DNA of 25,102 bases from positions 1 to 25,102 of the IMG/VR virus record IMGVR_UViG_3300025131_000392; one strand, given 5' to 3'. Every line of letters starts with the position of its first letter. The first letter of the stretch is position 1. Source of the DNA: a virus. The notes under the pieces are model-generated. The model was not told the DNA's origin, did not search any database, and saw only the letters and a program-made list of their open reading frames with translations. The position numbers were made by a program, and so were the translations under genes. Positions 10,101 to 17,043 of this stretch are shown here, one piece after another.

Positions 10101-10990
10101 ACAATAACCGAATCACCATTACTTAGGTTGTGATCCGTTGCAGTTGTAATAGTAACTGTATTTGAAGCGGCTGAATAAGTTACACCTGAAGAAACTATAT
10201 CAATACCCTCTGTGAAAAAATCTTTTTTTGCTAATGTTAAATCGATTTTATAACGATTTGCTCCTGGTGCCGTGTAATTTGGAGAGCCTATGGCATTGTC
10301 TAATAAGTTTGCATCGTCTACGCTTGTAGATATAGATTCTATAATTGATAATCCTAATCTAAAAGTAGGTGTTGAAGAGTATTTTTCTAAAATAATAGTT
10401 TGGGCAGAAGTAAAAATAAAATAACCTCCCACATAAAAAACACCTTCATCAATACTTGCAACCGATCCTTCTTTAGAGGCTATAGAAGTTACTAATGTTG
10501 TTACACCTGTTAATCCTTCATCAGCACCTGCAACATTAGCAAAAACAGTAGTGCCTGTATCTGAGGTTTGAATAATTTCATCATCTACAAATGTTTTTTC
10601 ATTTAGATAATTTATCATCAATGTATTAAGAGTGGTTTGAGAATAAGATTCAACCACTAACACTTCGGCTTTAGCACCCGAAGTATTTCCTTCAATTTTT
10701 CTGCCTGTAAAATCACTGACATCTACTTCTACTCCAGCATAATTTGTTTTTAATTTAAGAGAATTTATATCGGTATTGACTGTAAGTTCGGCTCCAGATA
10801 CTCTACTACCATCAACGAAAGAGTGATCTCCTAATTTTTCTAATTGATCCTGCAGAATGGTCTGCATTTGAGTAAGTTCTCTGGCTTGTACAGAAAAACC
10901 AGGTCTGTATAAAACCTTAAAAAATTTATTCGCCTCATCGAAATCATCATAGTAGGGCGATACATTAAAATCTGTTGTCAGTTTAGGCAT
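4145..10990 (-). CDS. Giant DUF4815-type virion structural protein
   Basis: 2281 residues, the largest gene here. Its N-terminus (YYDDFDEANKFFKVLYRPG, then VQARELTQMQTIL at 34-46) is the hallmark of the DUF4815 proteins encoded after gp8 in marine T4-like phages. Supporting signatures are GPGKAYVKGYDFETV, RDVIDFRPRR (about 1110-1128), RDIGKLERRIENLEYY (1235-1250, likely helical) and the C-terminal RYITRKVTLEEGFDARD region (about 2144-2200). Inserted modules are a TSGA unit (97-112), an E1-FCCH-like unit (about 267-337), a GD-VxSI unit (near 9560-9745), a TSGA-like IDTGANGSISSV unit (near 6160-6215) and a GxGYxxxPxV unit (near 4680-4720). It occupies the place of T4 gp9 to gp11, so a baseplate-periphery or fibre-attachment role is plausible. 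The ATG at 10990 has an AAGAGA site 5 nt upstream and lies 9 nt after the gp8 stop. Confidence 0.85.
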   Translation of the reverse strand: MPKLTTDFNVSPYYDDFDEANKFFKVLYRPGFSVQARELTQMQTILQDQLEKLGDHSFVDGSRVSGAELTVNTDINSLKLKTNYAGVEVDVSDFTGRKIEGNTSGAKAEVLVVESYSQTTLNTLMINYLNEKTFVDDEIIQTSDTGTTVFANVAGADEGLTGVTTLVTSIASKEGSVASIDEGVFYVGGYFIFTSAQTIILEKYSSTPTFRLGLSIIESISTSVDDANLLDNAIGSPNYTAPGANRYKIDLTLAKKDFFTEGIDIVSSGVTYSAASNTVTITTATDHNLSNGDSVIVSGATQTEYNGKFAIANTTSGTTFTYFISGAPATPATGSPVYTQVVTDPIERTSDENFIELIRLESGQITKEVAYPVYGTINDLLARRTFDQAGDFTVTPFSLDFVNHKIAGTASSRTAANACTNFTGSGTGFVSQLNAGDVIFLSGNTTKTATIDSISNNTVLTLTSGTALGDGSDNQKIGVDTKVSAAMGPGKAYVKGYDFETVTTQFLDVEKGRDTRTISSESQGMEFGPFLKVTDLISKVSFDVGANTANGSANGAGMDLLDLHMVKWPSTSNTHSPSNSIIFTSNGIIDFVGIRDGHAAIGNTKIGTARVRQFDFRASRNSTVTTKYGSSGSNTHQRRYHSIYDAHFFDFRFRKVTGTVGAAVAGNSSVIKLENTSGADSFPTQNSLFGVSITVNTSFMGVNTSDTRQITNWMGANNATTNDAGLDLSGNGTKQAANYHALLDSPLTQPTQATTTYSIDFGVKDIRSAVQLSTNDIIKAFNVDPSGKHDGTETSNTILFGNNDDERTLIFPLQNKAVANLSPTGDSATMYKFKRTFTGSLSSGTQSVTAPSGEKFFPATTKTLTDTEIDNHYIVQITSGTHDGTIIEFSNTSGTGIAGDRSIALTDNGVGITIDTTNGGSGALTYSSETFKLIATMQRANAEVGITGSQIGKKTLVSGNTTQAVVDFNTANATQATSGQIMYGTSMNAEPGANNTLRLADVKMLVAVIDTLAPTQNVTNNMVTSAIASTANQHNITSRFEFDTGQKDNYYDYGKISLKPGQDAPTGQVMAIVDYYTHAGQGPFTVDSYIYSGSGNTGYGDLPSFTSPKTGNKVELRDVIDFRPRRIGIETSNADSIAYTNDITATSNVFAAKVLPDFDFTFDTDYAHYLPRKDKITLTRDRKFKVIKGVSDVKPQLPPDDDDSLTLYSAEIPAYTFNPSDIKTRYIDNRKYTMRDIGKLERRIENLEYYVSLSLLEKEADGLTITDSNGNDRFKNGILVDPFAGHGIGDVFNEDYNVSIDFDSKELRPPISTDLVRLNFDSNTQNSTLVNNGGLITLPFSSRQFITQPLTGSLLGKNVQKTYKINPFSTSSYIGQLAIDPPTDNWYDRSSKVTLKVNLEGQYDNWPNITTNDAHGSHYNDWEDIWSGKQLNNDVSDGIRDTGDSFTNDRRAKTTGQTKTLSGLKSGNVPEKIVNVIGNKVVNVSVVPKVRQQSIYFVAKGLKPNKNVYAYFGDTRVSTNIKQATVVALSNVSTSNVFRTTSGNYETIEIQGTGENAGNTAKVLYMTDRSTTNGCSIMITDESLVSAFSIGAVVKGIDTGANGSISSVTEYNESDAQLVVNNEGGTAGKFNIPGSTFDSGEILFRLTDDIDNIPATTTSVAEVNFHAKGILSTREDGIISTRPLIKRRDDITQEGIVKSVIEPRRNSSQKFMAPMVQSFFVSEDTHPSGLFLDNIELFFKTKDGSATGGTPVTLQLRPMINGYPSPSIIIPGSEVVLNRGRVTANTTTPSANTLGGFPGATLGNSFSANKNKADIGSRTIFNFDMPVYLVPGEYAITILSNTSEYSVYGFELGAKSTGTDRKITKQPYVGRFFKPSNAGLQEGLDNEGLMFIINSCNFTQESGYGRFDNQLSSAGNATANLNMDTAKIVSEILEFSNTANEYRYFSTSSSGSSKGSTTVFPLNKNFDFETRQQITYTANTKDSQYQNSFQTNVYFTTANSFISPVLDEHRLGVIAVNNDVNNGGLSNSNFIITDFGAGLLRSQIGGDTGTYANTDAGAGNTSVFTVSAPDVGSNTATIAANVHANGSLNTVRVVNPGAGYTTTPTVTTGTITNSSNPQIRAVGEGSNSSNMVSASVDHSRGGNITARYITRKVTLEEGFDARDIRVYLNAYKPRGTNIYCYYKVMSGDDPESFEDKPYVIMSQDTSEGLFSLNKDDFKQYVYRTADEVISYTDSVGAKYDKFRTFAVKIVFTLDRDVQTTFIGIPKITDLRVVALDSEGKV
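9978..10192 (-). other. E1-FCCH-like HGL/HNL beta module in the giant protein
   Basis: About 70 residues read NTVTITTATDHNLSNGD, then VIVSGATQTEYNGKF, then TTFTYFISG and a PATPATGSP linker. A close relative lies in the gp7-position protein (14911-15102: ATVTTPKKHGLDDGQ, VIVSGASPSGYNGE, FTYTITGSPSTPASG), and more distant ones lie in the 1277-aa protein (22093-22305 and 22718-22923). The pattern resembles units that databases often label as an E1 ubiquitin-enzyme FCCH domain in phage proteins; no ubiquitin chemistry is implied. Confidence 0.6.
10655..10702 (-). repeat. TSGA module in the giant DUF4815 protein
   Basis: Residues 97-112 read RKIEGNTSGAKAEVLV. This is one copy of the module shared with gp13, the gp7-position protein, gp8 and the 1277-aa protein. 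It sits close to the conserved N-terminal domain. Confidence 0.7.
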
Positions 10991-10999
10991 ATTTTTCTC

Positions 11000-12799
11000 T
11001 TAAAACTCTAAAACAATTTTTATATCTTCAATTTGATTTTGAAGTCTAGTTACTTTTTCTCTGTTTTCAATATATAAAATGTCTCCACTATACAATTTCA
11101 TATCAGCATTTGCAACTCCATCTTCAACAATGGAAGCGGTTGCACCAGAGGTAGATCCAGTTATCGCATTTACTGTAGAATTTGAAACAAACGTTCCTTC
11201 GACTCTATTCATTCTTATCTTGTTATTATTTAGAAAGTCTATCAGATATCCATTGGCAGAACTATTAGCAAGAGAGGATCCTTGATATACTATTTCATCA
11301 GCAGAAAAAGATCCTGAAACCTTTTCAATAGTCAATTTTGTTGCCTGGTCTGCTAAGTCAGAAGTGAAAAACGCATTTGCATTTGCATCTTGTAATGGAT
11401 CTCTTAACAATCCTATTTGTCTATATTCATTTTCTGTTGTAAAATATCCAGATTCATTACCATTTATTCTTGAATCTATCAAAATTCTATTACCACCAAG
11501 TTCTTCAATCGCATTATTTCCATGCCCTCCTGGAGGGCTAATAATTGCAGTTGCGTTTGCTCCAGAACCATGAGAACCATTAGCCGTTACTGTAATAGTT
11601 GCAGAAGCATAATCTTTTCCTTTATTTGTCACAATGACTCCTTTTACACCAAACGTACTGTTTCCAACGGCTCTGGCTTTAGCAAGAGTTCCATCACCTG
11701 AAACTGTAATAGTAGGTGCTACTTGATATCCAGACGATGTATTTGGAGTTGTGACAAAGGCATTTGCTACTGTAACTCTTTTTAATGATGAATCGTATGC
11801 CGTTATTAATGATTGTTCACCTCGACCAGCATTATTGACAATGTATAAAGTCGAATTGACATAGAGTGAATCAGCAGAACTATTTGCATCTGTAGCAAGT
11901 TGTAATGTTGTAGAATTAGTGACTGAAGAAAAGATATTTTCTTCAAATTTGTAATTTGAAAATACAGATTGACTCAATGTTGCTCTAGCACCTGAAGTTT
12001 CTCCGACAATAATTTCAGTATTAGTAAATAAGGTATTTCCGTTCGGATAATAATTAATGTTATTCGCACCAGCCACTGCCGAAACAACATTTCCTTCAGA
12101 TCCTGAAGTTTGTCCTGTTATTTTTTCACCAACGACAAAATTAGCATCTGCACCAACTACAGTAGTAGGTGATCCTGTGAATTCTACTCTAAAATCACCA
12201 TTAGAACTTCTATTAATAATTTCTATACTACCATCAACGGCTCCTTGCTCAATATCAAATTGTGTGCTTCCATCATCGGTATTACCAACTTTTTTTACTG
12301 GAATGTACGTACTGGTAGTAAATTTTAAAATATCTTGTGGTGAAATAGTATACATATATTTCCATTTATAACCATCAGATAATTCTATTATGCTTAAACC
12401 AACACCTGTTGGCTGAACAGTTGATGCACCATTTGATAAATTATTTTGCAAACATTTGTAAACGTTAAAATCTTCCGTAACCGCATAGAAATTATTCGCA
12501 AATAAATCAGAATTTTGATGTGTGTATGCAGTATAATTCGTATTTGATTCCCAATTTATTCTTGGAGTAATATGACTAACATCTCCTGAAGTGATTTTTT
12601 TAGCGGCAATTATACTTTTAAAATAATCAAAACTCGTATTTGATATACTATCACTTGGTGCAGGAGGATCCGAATCATCAGACCATGTTTCTACTCTACC
12701 GACAAATACAAATAAATTTGTCGCAGAAGTCTCACTAAGAGATTCTACAAATTGTTCGGCATTATGTATTTTAAATCGATTTGTTACTAAATTAGGCAT
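11000..12799 (-). CDS. 8: Baseplate wedge gp8-like protein, enlarged
   Basis: 599 residues against 334 for T4 gp8. Both ends align with T4 gp8 as I recall it. The N-terminal part has FVGRVETWSDDSDPPAPSDS (32-51), ITPRINW (77-83), VYKCLQN (113-119) and LSDGYKWKYMYTISP (140-154). EYRQIGLLRDPL (458-469) and the C-terminal SGDILYIENREKVTRLQNQ (571-589) also match. In T4, gp8 dimers build the wedge with gp7, gp10, gp6 and gp53. The extra length lies in two inserts. One, at about 190-455, carries two TSGA modules (224-239, 262-277) and a GYxxxPTI/GxxY unit (358-420). The other, at about 475-565, carries a third TSGA module (544-559). The ATG at 12799 lies 8 nt after the upstream stop and has no clear Shine-Dalgarno site. 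An ATAAATA motif precedes it. Confidence 0.88.
   Translation of the reverse strand: MPNLVTNRFKIHNAEQFVESLSETSATNLFVFVGRVETWSDDSDPPAPSDSISNTSFDYFKSIIAAKKITSGDVSHITPRINWESNTNYTAYTHQNSDLFANNFYAVTEDFNVYKCLQNNLSNGASTVQPTGVGLSIIELSDGYKWKYMYTISPQDILKFTTSTYIPVKKVGNTDDGSTQFDIEQGAVDGSIEIINRSSNGDFRVEFTGSPTTVVGADANFVVGEKITGQTSGSEGNVVSAVAGANNINYYPNGNTLFTNTEIIVGETSGARATLSQSVFSNYKFEENIFSSVTNSTTLQLATDANSSADSLYVNSTLYIVNNAGRGEQSLITAYDSSLKRVTVANAFVTTPNTSSGYQVAPTITVSGDGTLAKARAVGNSTFGVKGVIVTNKGKDYASATITVTANGSHGSGANATAIISPPGGHGNNAIEELGGNRILIDSRINGNESGYFTTENEYRQIGLLRDPLQDANANAFFTSDLADQATKLTIEKVSGSFSADEIVYQGSSLANSSANGYLIDFLNNNKIRMNRVEGTFVSNSTVNAITGSTSGATASIVEDGVANADMKLYSGDILYIENREKVTRLQNQIEDIKIVLEF
11123..11170 (-). 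repeat. TSGA module 3 of gp8
   Basis: Residues 544-559 read NAITGSTSGATASIVE. It sits between two segments that match T4 gp8, just before the C-terminal SGDILYIENR block, so it appears to be an insertion relative to T4. Confidence 0.75.
11969..12130 (-). repeat. TSGA modules 1 and 2 of gp8
   Basis: Residues 224-239 (GEKITGQTSGSEGNVV) and 262-277 (EIIVGETSGARATLSQ) form a tandem pair about 38 residues apart. This spacing is similar to that of the pair in gp13. Confidence 0.75.
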
Positions 12800-12804
12800 A
12801 TTAT

Positions 12805-12812
12805 TATTTATG
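12805..12812 (-). promoter_or_regulatory. Late-promoter-like CATAAATA before gp8
   Basis: The minus strand reads CATAAATAATAATATG. It matches the NATAAATA late -10 element of T4-like phages and ends 5 nt before the gp8 ATG. At T4 spacing the transcript would begin at the A of ATG. The motif overlaps the stop codon of the preceding gene. In such AT-rich DNA a chance match is quite possible. Confidence 0.25.
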
Positions 12813-15800
12813 AGGTAATTAACTTAGGTTCTACGTTTGAGAACGTTGATAATTCTTGTAATTGTAATTTTCCAGAAGATGTATTTGCAGAAGTGTATAG
12901 GACATTCAAAATACCTATACCATCTTCAAAAAGTAAAAATCCTGTTGTTGTGGTCGAGTCATTTATACCCATAAAATTATTCGAACCATCATACGGTCTG
13001 CTTAATGTCAAAGAATTTTCACTTGCTTCCAAATCTAAATTTCTTCTAGAATGTAATGTAATACTAACACTATTAGTTCCATCACCAATAGATGTGTTTA
13101 CAGTTATTGATGTATCTGAACTTATAGAAGTTACTTGTGCTTTTAAGGTCGTATTTGTGCTTAAAGAAATAACATCGTTAACCAATAAATCTTCACTAAA
13201 AAATGTGTTAGTTCCTGTAATTGTAGAAGAACCATCATTTAATCCATTAGCACTCGTAGTGCCACGAACCGATGATTCTAAAATTATTTTGTTGAGTATT
13301 GAATTATCAAAAGTTGTTGCAATACCATTTCCTATAGTCGTGTTACCTATTATAGCACTGGAATTTATAATACTCGATACTTCAAAAGAATCTCGTGTAT
13401 TCGTGACCGTTATCACTTGACCTGTTGACAACTCATCTTCAAAATTCGTTCCTACACCAAATATTAAATTTTTACTAAATGATGTTATATTTGCGGTTGC
13501 ACCAGACGATGAACCATTAGCATTTGATGTTAATGAAAAATCATTACTCGTAGTGCTTAATACTAAAATTTTATTATTTGAAGCATCTGTAAAATATGAA
13601 TTTACAGTTCCAGTTGCAGTATTTGTTTGAATCTCTAATAACATCGTATCTGTAATTGTAGTATTTGTGGTTTCTAATAAAACTACACCCGATGTTTCTG
13701 CACTTACTGCATCCGCAGTAGATTCTAATAAAAACAATTCATTGGTTTCAGATTTTAAAACTCCTCCAGAATCTTCTAAAGTAAGTTGACCGATAACAAT
13801 TTCGCTAGAATTTGTTCCACCATCGTTATCAAATTCTAATGCATCTAACTCTCCCTGAAAAACTGTTTCGCCTACAGTAAAAGATGAAGAAGTATTTGTA
13901 AGCACCACATAAGACAATACATTTGTAGAAGAAGAATTTAATGTTCCTATCAATTGTTTTTCAAGTAAGAATTCTCCATAAGATACTTCAAATGCCTGTT
14001 CATCATCAATTATAATTTTATCACCAGCAGAAAAATCTGCACTCAAGTTTGCTGATGCATTACTGCTTGTCTCTAAGAGAAAATTTTGATTTTCACCACC
14101 AGTACCCACAACCGAATCATCTAATATTAAATTTCCTAGACCATCTTCTAATGTAAGTTCATCTATTCTTCCAACATCACTTATTACAGTTTTTGAACCT
14201 CCAGTAACGGTTATTACACCTCCATTACCGCTTGTTGAAAGACTTTGTATTTTATCAAGAGATATTGAGTGAGATGGATCAAAATATTGCTCCATCAAAA
14301 TATTATCTCCAGTTTCCAAAATAAATGTATCTCCATCCTCTGAAGTCAATAAATGATCCACACCAAGTTGCAAATTTTGAGCATCTGGTCTAAATTCCCC
14401 AAATAGTTGATGCCCACTAGGATGTAAAAGTTTTTTTACAACTTTTTCGTAGTCATTTAATTGTTGTTTATTTCGTAGAGAATAACTGTAATTTTGATAA
14501 TAGTAACTATCTTGCAAACGTTTAGCCGAACTTAATCTTCCATTCTCATCTGCATAAGTACCGGCCGCCGTACCAATAGCACCGATATTTGCAGAAAGGT
14601 TTGCATTACCTCCGCCTTTATCCTCTAAAGACAATGCGGGAACAGAGACATAACCAACACCAAAATTAGTAATTTCAATTTCTTTTGCAGAACCAGCGGC
14701 CAAACCTGCAACATCAACTGTGGCACTATTTCCTCTTATTCCTCCATCGGCTACCGCAGTTCCAGTATTTACTGTGGCAGAAGCACCTGAATCAAAACCT
14801 GTTATGACTTCATTAGAAGCAAAATCAACCGCAGATATTAAAAATCTATCATCTGCTTTATGACCAAAAGGTAGAGTAAATTTAACTGCAACATTTTCGT
14901 CATAAACAATGGTTCCAGATGCAGGAGTTGATGGAGAACCAGTAATAGTATATGTAAAGTTATGGTGTCCTGTAACTGTAATTGTTTTTTCTCCATTATA
15001 TCCGGATGGACTTGCTCCACTCACTATAACTTTTTGCCCATCATCTAAACCATGTTTTTTTGGAGTTGTAACAGTAGCGGTTGTGGATGTACGTGCAATA
15101 CTTGTAACTGGAAATTGTAATTTCTGAAAACCGCCTGTAATATCTGTGCCAGTAGCAGTATATTCTATTGTTGTAGATGTATTTGTCGATTCGGTTACGC
15201 TTTGAGCATTAATACCTCTTCTAAAAACAAATTGATTTGTATTCTCAGCAGTTCCTGTAAAAGTAGGAGCCTTGACTTGTACATCATATACTGTAGGTAT
15301 CGTAGGATTTACGTATGCTGAAACATTTGATACTAAATCATTTCTACCAGATCCAAAAGTTCCTGTATATTGAATTGGTCTAAATCTTATTCTGGTTGGA
15401 TCGTCAATTGTAGATGCGGTGCTGACCGTGCCTAAAAAAGTTCCAATTTTATTTCCAGAATTTGATGTAAAACGTTCACTTGGTGTAAATGTATCCGTTA
15501 TAGCCGTAGTTAATTCAATACTATCTGGATCATCATTTAAATTTAATATTCCAACCGCAGAATCATTAAAAGATAATATTGATGGTTCGGTAACTGATAT
15601 AATAGGAGATAACTCATATCCAAAACCTAAACCCGTTGCTTTTACACTTGTGATAGAACCTATATCACTCTTCGAAAATCCTAAAGCATCTATGATTCTA
15701 TCGCCTCTATTTGCAGTAATGTCTCCGGATAACCCAAACTCATCAGCATCTATGGTAATTGCAGTAAAATCTTTAATTACATCATCATTAATCGAAACTG

Positions 15801-17040
15801 TAAATGTATGAGCCGTTTTAGATATATGCCCTGCAACCCCATTGCCTCCTGTAGCAAAGTTATTTACGGACAATGCAGTACCATTGATGTAACCATCTCC
15901 TGGATCAAAGACTGAAAAACCAGTAATAGCCCCTGTTCCTATTTGTGATATTCTAGCGGCCGCATCTTGGCCACCGCCTCCTGAAATAGTCACAACATCA
16001 CCAACTTTATAGTTTGTTCCAGCATTTGTAATGTTTATTTTAGTCAAAACACCTTGACATATTCCAGAACCAGTATTGTTTTCGTATTCTGTTGAAATAA
16101 CAGTTTCACCAACTACAAACGTTCCAGAAATATTGAGCAATTGTAATTCGGTAACCGTCAATGCTCCAGATATAAAATTTTGTACACTATCAACAATTGC
16201 AGTCGCACCAGAAGTAGACCCTGTTATAGTTCTAGATGCAAATTTATCATTAGTATCACTGGTTATTATTCTTAATGATGATGGTTGATTCCAATCGCCT
16301 GATGATGGAACTAATATATCGTCTTTTGGTCTGTAATAAACTAAATCTTGAACATTATAAACCGATTTAAAAAATAAATCAAAAGAATATTGAGAACCTT
16401 TTGCTCTATATAAATCTGTTATGTGCTTGAGTAAAAATCTCTTATCTACGCTTAATGTATCTGGATATGAACTTAAAAATTCTTTTTTGAATTGATCCAA
16501 TAAATTTGTATCTACCGTATCTACATCTCTATTTTTCAATAAACTTCTAGATGAGAAAAGAGGATTTTTAAAAAATGACGTTACTTTAGCAACCGTTCTA
16601 TTATTAGAACCTAAAATAGACTCGCCTGCTTTAAAATGAGTTCTTCCTATATTAGTCGTAAAAATTTTATTATTACCTGAAGTCAAATCTCTATCGACAG
16701 TTGCGGTGGCTCCTGAAGTTTGACCTGTAATAGTTTCACCTTCGGTAAATGTAGATAATGCTAAAGTATTGGCGGTTTCTCGTATGCTTTCTAGAACAAT
16801 CTTTTCGTTAGTTTCGTATAAAAGATGAGAATCATCCTCTAATACGAATTTAAACTCGTTTTGTTCTTGATCCGAGATGGTAAATTCACTGGTTTCTAAC
16901 CATTGATAATAGGTTTGTAGAAAATCAACAAATTCAGAACCTTCATTTCTTAAAAATTCTGGAAATTGTCCTTCTATTAACGAGGAAACTTTTTTATCTA
17001 TGACTATATTTTCGGTATCTTTCAAATATTCTGTGGACAT
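12808..17040 (-). CDS. Large baseplate wedge protein in the gp7 position
   Basis: 1410 residues between gp6 and gp8, the slot of wedge-initiator gp7 in T4 (1032 aa). I assign the role by position; direct similarity to T4 gp7 is not evident to me. The N-terminal part contains FPEFLRNEGSEFVDFLQTYYQWLE (26-49) and FLLKHITDLYRAKGSQYSFD (202-221), motifs typical of large marine myovirus structural proteins. A second conserved block is DSYYYQNYSYSLR (844-856) with HPSGHQLFGEF (873-883). Between and after these lie many modules: TSGA at 101-116, 270-284 and 743-758; GxGY units at about 334-406, 465-483 and 786-820; an E1-FCCH-like unit at 647-710; LEDG/LLE ladders at 65-84 and 895-1140; and two GTxF-GD-VxSI units near 13045-13470. 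The ATG is 3 nt after the gp6 stop, with no clear Shine-Dalgarno site. Confidence 0.75.
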   Translation of the reverse strand: MSTEYLKDTENIVIDKKVSSLIEGQFPEFLRNEGSEFVDFLQTYYQWLETSEFTISDQEQNEFKFVLEDDSHLLYETNEKIVLESIRETANTLALSTFTEGETITGQTSGATATVDRDLTSGNNKIFTTNIGRTHFKAGESILGSNNRTVAKVTSFFKNPLFSSRSLLKNRDVDTVDTNLLDQFKKEFLSSYPDTLSVDKRFLLKHITDLYRAKGSQYSFDLFFKSVYNVQDLVYYRPKDDILVPSSGDWNQPSSLRIITSDTNDKFASRTITGSTSGATAIVDSVQNFISGALTVTELQLLNISGTFVVGETVISTEYENNTGSGICQGVLTKINITNAGTNYKVGDVVTISGGGGQDAAARISQIGTGAITGFSVFDPGDGYINGTALSVNNFATGGNGVAGHISKTAHTFTVSINDDVIKDFTAITIDADEFGLSGDITANRGDRIIDALGFSKSDIGSITSVKATGLGFGYELSPIISVTEPSILSFNDSAVGILNLNDDPDSIELTTAITDTFTPSERFTSNSGNKIGTFLGTVSTASTIDDPTRIRFRPIQYTGTFGSGRNDLVSNVSAYVNPTIPTVYDVQVKAPTFTGTAENTNQFVFRRGINAQSVTESTNTSTTIEYTATGTDITGGFQKLQFPVTSIARTSTTATVTTPKKHGLDDGQKVIVSGASPSGYNGEKTITVTGHHNFTYTITGSPSTPASGTIVYDENVAVKFTLPFGHKADDRFLISAVDFASNEVITGFDSGASATVNTGTAVADGGIRGNSATVDVAGLAAGSAKEIEITNFGVGYVSVPALSLEDKGGGNANLSANIGAIGTAAGTYADENGRLSSAKRLQDSYYYQNYSYSLRNKQQLNDYEKVVKKLLHPSGHQLFGEFRPDAQNLQLGVDHLLTSEDGDTFILETGDNILMEQYFDPSHSISLDKIQSLSTSGNGGVITVTGGSKTVISDVGRIDELTLEDGLGNLILDDSVVGTGGENQNFLLETSSNASANLSADFSAGDKIIIDDEQAFEVSYGEFLLEKQLIGTLNSSSTNVLSYVVLTNTSSSFTVGETVFQGELDALEFDNDGGTNSSEIVIGQLTLEDSGGVLKSETNELFLLESTADAVSAETSGVVLLETTNTTITDTMLLEIQTNTATGTVNSYFTDASNNKILVLSTTSNDFSLTSNANGSSSGATANITSFSKNLIFGVGTNFEDELSTGQVITVTNTRDSFEVSSIINSSAIIGNTTIGNGIATTFDNSILNKIILESSVRGTTSANGLNDGSSTITGTNTFFSEDLLVNDVISLSTNTTLKAQVTSISSDTSITVNTSIGDGTNSVSITLHSRRNLDLEASENSLTLSRPYDGSNNFMGINDSTTTTGFLLFEDGIGILNVLYTSANTSSGKLQLQELSTFSNVEPKLITS
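13621..14358 (-). repeat. LEDG/LLE ladder in the gp7-position protein
   Basis: Residues about 895-1140 repeat short units such as LLTSEDGDTFILETGDNILME, LTLEDGLGNLILDD, NFLLETSSNA, GEFLLEKQLIG, LTLEDSGGVL, ELFLLESTAD, VVLLETTNT and MLLEIQTN. A single similar unit opens the 1277-aa protein (residues 13-40, LVLEDSAGFVFGESGDNLIFE). The regular alternation suggests stacked beta strands. Confidence 0.75.
14767..14814 (-). repeat. TSGA module 3 of the gp7-position protein
   Basis: Residues 743-758 read NEVITGFDSGASATVN. It lies about 35 residues before a GxGYxxxPxV unit (ITNFGVGYVSVPALSL). Confidence 0.7.
16189..16233 (-). repeat. TSGA module 2 of the gp7-position protein
   Basis: Residues 270-284 read RTITGSTSGATAIVD. 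The DNA of this copy (plus strand around 16197-16233) is close to that of the first gp13 copy (228-268). Confidence 0.75.
16693..16740 (-). repeat. TSGA module 1 of the gp7-position protein
   Basis: Residues 101-116 read GETITGQTSGATATVD. This is the most canonical copy in the window. It sits between the two conserved N-terminal motif blocks. Confidence 0.8.
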
Positions 17041-17043
17041 GTA